In this document: positions 4,586 through 6,246 of the stretch, piece by piece
Layout: the number at the start of each line of letters is the position of its first letter
Position numbering within the stretch: position 1 is the first letter of the stretch
Notes under the pieces: model-generated
What the model was told of the DNA's origin: nothing
Seen by the model: only the letters and a program-made list of their open reading frames with translations
Databases searched by the model: none
Translations under genes and position numbers: made by a program
DNA from: an uncultured Selenomonadales bacterium
Lineage (GTDB): Bacteria > Bacillota > Negativicutes > Selenomonadales > Selenomonadaceae
Assembly: GCA_937910665.1 (NCBI GenBank)
Contig: CALEPR010000066.1
Span: 1 to 6,246, forward strand
Direction: 5' to 3'
Length of the DNA stretch: 6,246 bases

Positions 4586-5764
4586 ATGGCTGAAATATTA
4601 CAAACGCCTTACGGCACACAAGATTTTTTGCCGAAAGAGGCAGCAGAAAAACGCAAAATTGAAAATCGACTGATGAAACTTTTTTCAAGCGCAGGTTATG
4701 AAGAAGTTGTAACGCCGACAATGGAATTTTTGGAAACTTTGACAATGTCCACAGGTCGCGCAGTCGAAAAAGATTTATTTAAAATGTTCGACCTCAGCAA
4801 CAGAACTTTGGCACTTCATCACGAAATGACAACGCCCATTGCAAGATTGGCAGTCAGTCGGCTGAAAAATTTTCCTCTGCCGCTGAAACTTTCTTACAAC
4901 ACTTCAGTTTTCAGGTTCAGGAGAAATCAGCCCGGCAGGCAGTGCGAATTTTATCAAGCAGGTGTGGAACTTTTAGGAATTTCAAATGCCGCCGCCGATG
5001 CTGAAATTATTTTTCTTGCCGCGCAGAGTTTGAAAATTTCTGAACTGAAAAAATTTAAAATCAGTCTCGGACAAGTTGAATTTGCAACCGGCTTGATGGA
5101 AGAAAATAATTTGTCTGTCGAAGTCCGGCAAAAAATTAAAACTGCGATTGAAAGTCACAATATTGTCGAACTTGAAAAAGTTGTTGACGCTTTGGACTTG
5201 GAAAAAAATTCTGCCGATGCGCTGAAAAAAATTCCTCGACTTCAAGGCGGCGTTGAGATTTTGGAAACTGCGCGAAAAATTTCCAACAACAAAAAAAGTC
5301 ACCGCGCACTTGACAACCTTGCAGAAATTTATAAACTGCTTGAAGTTTACGGCGTGGCAGATAAAATTATTTTTGACTTGGGACTTATTCGCGACTTCGA
5401 CTATTACACAGGAATGGTTTTTGAGGCTTATGCGCCGAGCGTCGGTTACAGTTTGGCAGGTGGCGGGCGTTATGACAAAATGCTGAAAGATTTTGGCTTT
5501 GATTGTCCTGCGACAGGTTTTGCGCTTGGCATTGAAAGAATTTTATCTGCGCGACAACTTCAAGGCACTGCTGAAGATGTTCGAGCGAAAGATATTTATT
5601 TAAGTTACGGCGAAGGAAAAATTTTTTCAGCAATAAAAAAAGCGTCTGAACTTCGCGCGGCAGGAAAAGTTGTAGAAATTTCCTTGACTGCACAGAATAA
5701 AAGCGACGCTGAAAAAACAAAAGTCGAGAAAGGTTACAAAGAACTTATTTATCTGGAAGTGTAA
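4586..5764 (+). CDS. hisZ: ATP phosphoribosyltransferase regulatory subunit HisZ
   Basis: HisZ is a catalytically inactive relative of histidyl-tRNA synthetase. It assembles with the short form of HisG, enabling and feedback-regulating the first step of histidine synthesis (ATP plus PRPP to phosphoribosyl-ATP) in the cytoplasm. The 392-residue product has the class II synthetase-like core: TPYGTQDFLP at 7-16, EMTTPIARLAVSR at 80-92, a motif 2-like segment RNQPGRQCEFYQAGVELLG at 113-131, DLGLIRDFDYYTGMVFE at 264-280, LAGGGRYD at 290-297 and motif 3-like ATGFALGIER at 309-318. The HisRS-type RGLDYY is replaced by RDFDYY, followed by the HisZ-like TGMVFEAYAPSVG. A true HisRS C-terminal anticodon-binding domain is absent; only about 65 residues follow motif 3. 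Length matches the roughly 390-residue HisZ of Firmicutes. hisG does not follow at once: an HD-domain gene starts 6 bases after the stop, so hisG must lie beyond it or elsewhere. Confidence 0.92.
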   Translation: MAEILQTPYGTQDFLPKEAAEKRKIENRLMKLFSSAGYEEVVTPTMEFLETLTMSTGRAVEKDLFKMFDLSNRTLALHHEMTTPIARLAVSRLKNFPLPLKLSYNTSVFRFRRNQPGRQCEFYQAGVELLGISNAAADAEIIFLAAQSLKISELKKFKISLGQVEFATGLMEENNLSVEVRQKIKTAIESHNIVELEKVVDALDLEKNSADALKKIPRLQGGVEILETARKISNNKKSHRALDNLAEIYKLLEVYGVADKIIFDLGLIRDFDYYTGMVFEAYAPSVGYSLAGGGRYDKMLKDFGFDCPATGFALGIERILSARQLQGTAEDVRAKDIYLSYGEGKIFSAIKKASELRAAGKVVEISLTAQNKSDAEKTKVEKGYKELIYLEV

Positions 5765-5770
5765 TTTATA

Positions 5771-6246
5771 TTGAGTGTTTTTAAAAGAGTCAGGCAATTT
5801 TTCAGGGCGTTGACTGCGAAAATTTCTGCGGAAGATGGAAAATATATTTCAACGCACCTTGACAAGGAGCAGCAAAAATTATTTTTCGCCATGAGTATTC
5901 CCGATCAATTTCACAGCCTGCAAGTTGCCTACACGATTGAAAGATTTGTTATCGAGGACAAAAAAGATGTCGACCGCGAATTTTTGATCCGCTGTGCTCT
6001 CCTTCACGACGTTGGCAGAGTTCGCGGAGATATGTCTGTTGCAGGAAAAGTTTTTACAGTTTTGATTACAAATTTGTTTCCGAGTTTCGCCGACAAACTT
6101 GAGCGCGACGGAAATAAATTGATTTATATTTACAGACACCACGCAGAAATTGGCGCAAGGAAGTTGCAAAAAATTGGTCTTTACAAGGAAGCAAAAATTA
6201 TTGCAAGGCATCATTCGCCGCCGAAAAAAAATGATCCGAAAGAATT
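5771..6246 (+). CDS. HD-domain protein, probable phosphohydrolase (3' truncated)
   Basis: The frame is open from TTG 5771 to the window edge, giving 158 residues. Metal-ligand positions typical of the HD superfamily are visible in order: H48 in FHSLQVA, the HD pair H79-D80 in ALLHDVGR, H123/H124 in YRHHAEIGA, and H147/H148 in IARHHSP, which resembles the HDIG layout. Such proteins are metal-dependent phosphohydrolases acting on nucleotides or other phosphate esters; the substrate here is unknown. The N-terminus (VRQFFRALTAKIS) is basic and amphipathic, with no signal peptide or membrane segment, so it is probably cytoplasmic. TTG 5771 is favoured because it is 6 bases after the hisZ stop and keeps the conserved-looking N-terminus; GGAAG at 5755-5759 is a weak ribosome binding site 11 bases away, inside hisZ. 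The first ATG (5891) would delete over 40 residues and begin only 7 residues before H48. It appears to be the third gene of the operon. Confidence 0.82.
   Translation, partial: MSVFKRVRQFFRALTAKISAEDGKYISTHLDKEQQKLFFAMSIPDQFHSLQVAYTIERFVIEDKKDVDREFLIRCALLHDVGRVRGDMSVAGKVFTVLITNLFPSFADKLERDGNKLIYIYRHHAEIGARKLQKIGLYKEAKIIARHHSPPKKNDPKE

Noticed and set aside
4586..5764. hisS (histidyl-tRNA synthetase) instead of hisZ
   Set aside because: The HisRS anticodon-binding C-terminal domain is missing, RGLDYY is replaced by RDFDYY, and motif 2 and flanking blocks match the HisZ pattern.
5879..6214. Minus-strand open frame opposite the HD-domain gene
   Set aside because: The plus-strand frame carries ordered HD-superfamily motifs and continues the operon; the minus frame has no recognisable motif and a Cys/Asn-rich composition typical of a shadow frame.
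1..6246. Mobile element, CRISPR array, tRNA or rRNA
   Set aside because: No transposase-like frame, terminal inverted repeats, regularly spaced direct repeats, or tRNA/rRNA-like sequence was seen on reading both strands.

Overview
The window is AT-rich, gene-dense bacterial chromosome. Six coding regions are supported, two of them cut by the window edges, and none looks foreign to its neighbours. Codon use leans heavily on AAA and TTT, so A/T runs are common inside genes. Three signs point to a low-GC Firmicutes-related organism with an outer membrane, probably of the Negativicutes (Selenomonas-like) type: the TyrS sequence, a HisZ (the short HisG partner found with short-form HisG), and an ArnT-like membrane glycosyltransferase. 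That placement is inference from remembered family resemblance, not from a search.

Layout. (1) Positions 1-155 hold the last 50 codons of an unidentified plus-strand gene. A long stem-loop at 177-220 with T-rich tracts on both sides lies between it and the next, convergent operon, and probably terminates both. (2) On the minus strand, tyrS (752-1972) and cobO (228-755) form an operon joined by a 4-base ATGA overlap. They are read from a promoter with a perfect extended -10 at 2035-2027. (3) The intergenic region 1973-2191 is divergent. Its rightward promoter (TTGACA at 2118, TAAATT at 2141) drives a gene for a 203-residue exported protein of unknown function (2192-2803). (4) Positions 2804-3129 are non-coding: a small inverted repeat, a probable terminator at 2939-2965 and a probable promoter at 3066-3094. 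(5) That promoter would read a plus-strand operon: an ArnT/GT39-GT83-type glycosyltransferase (3130-4569), hisZ (4586-5764, 16 bases later) and the first 158 codons of an HD-domain phosphohydrolase-like protein (5771 to the window end, 6 bases later).

The two operons do not encode obvious pathways. tRNA-Tyr charging is paired with corrinoid adenosylation, and a lipid-linked sugar transferase is paired with the first enzyme complex of histidine synthesis and an HD protein. Within this window the linkage is positional only.

Start choice matters here. For tyrS and the exported protein the longest open frame begins upstream of, or inside, the ribosome binding site. The starts given are the TTG or GTG correctly spaced after a clear Shine-Dalgarno sequence. 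No mobile element, CRISPR array, tRNA, rRNA or clear riboswitch was seen, and nothing clearly amounts to a new system. The best leads are the unknown exported protein, the 11-base homopolymer inside the tyrS promoter, and the mixed glycosyltransferase-hisZ-HD operon.
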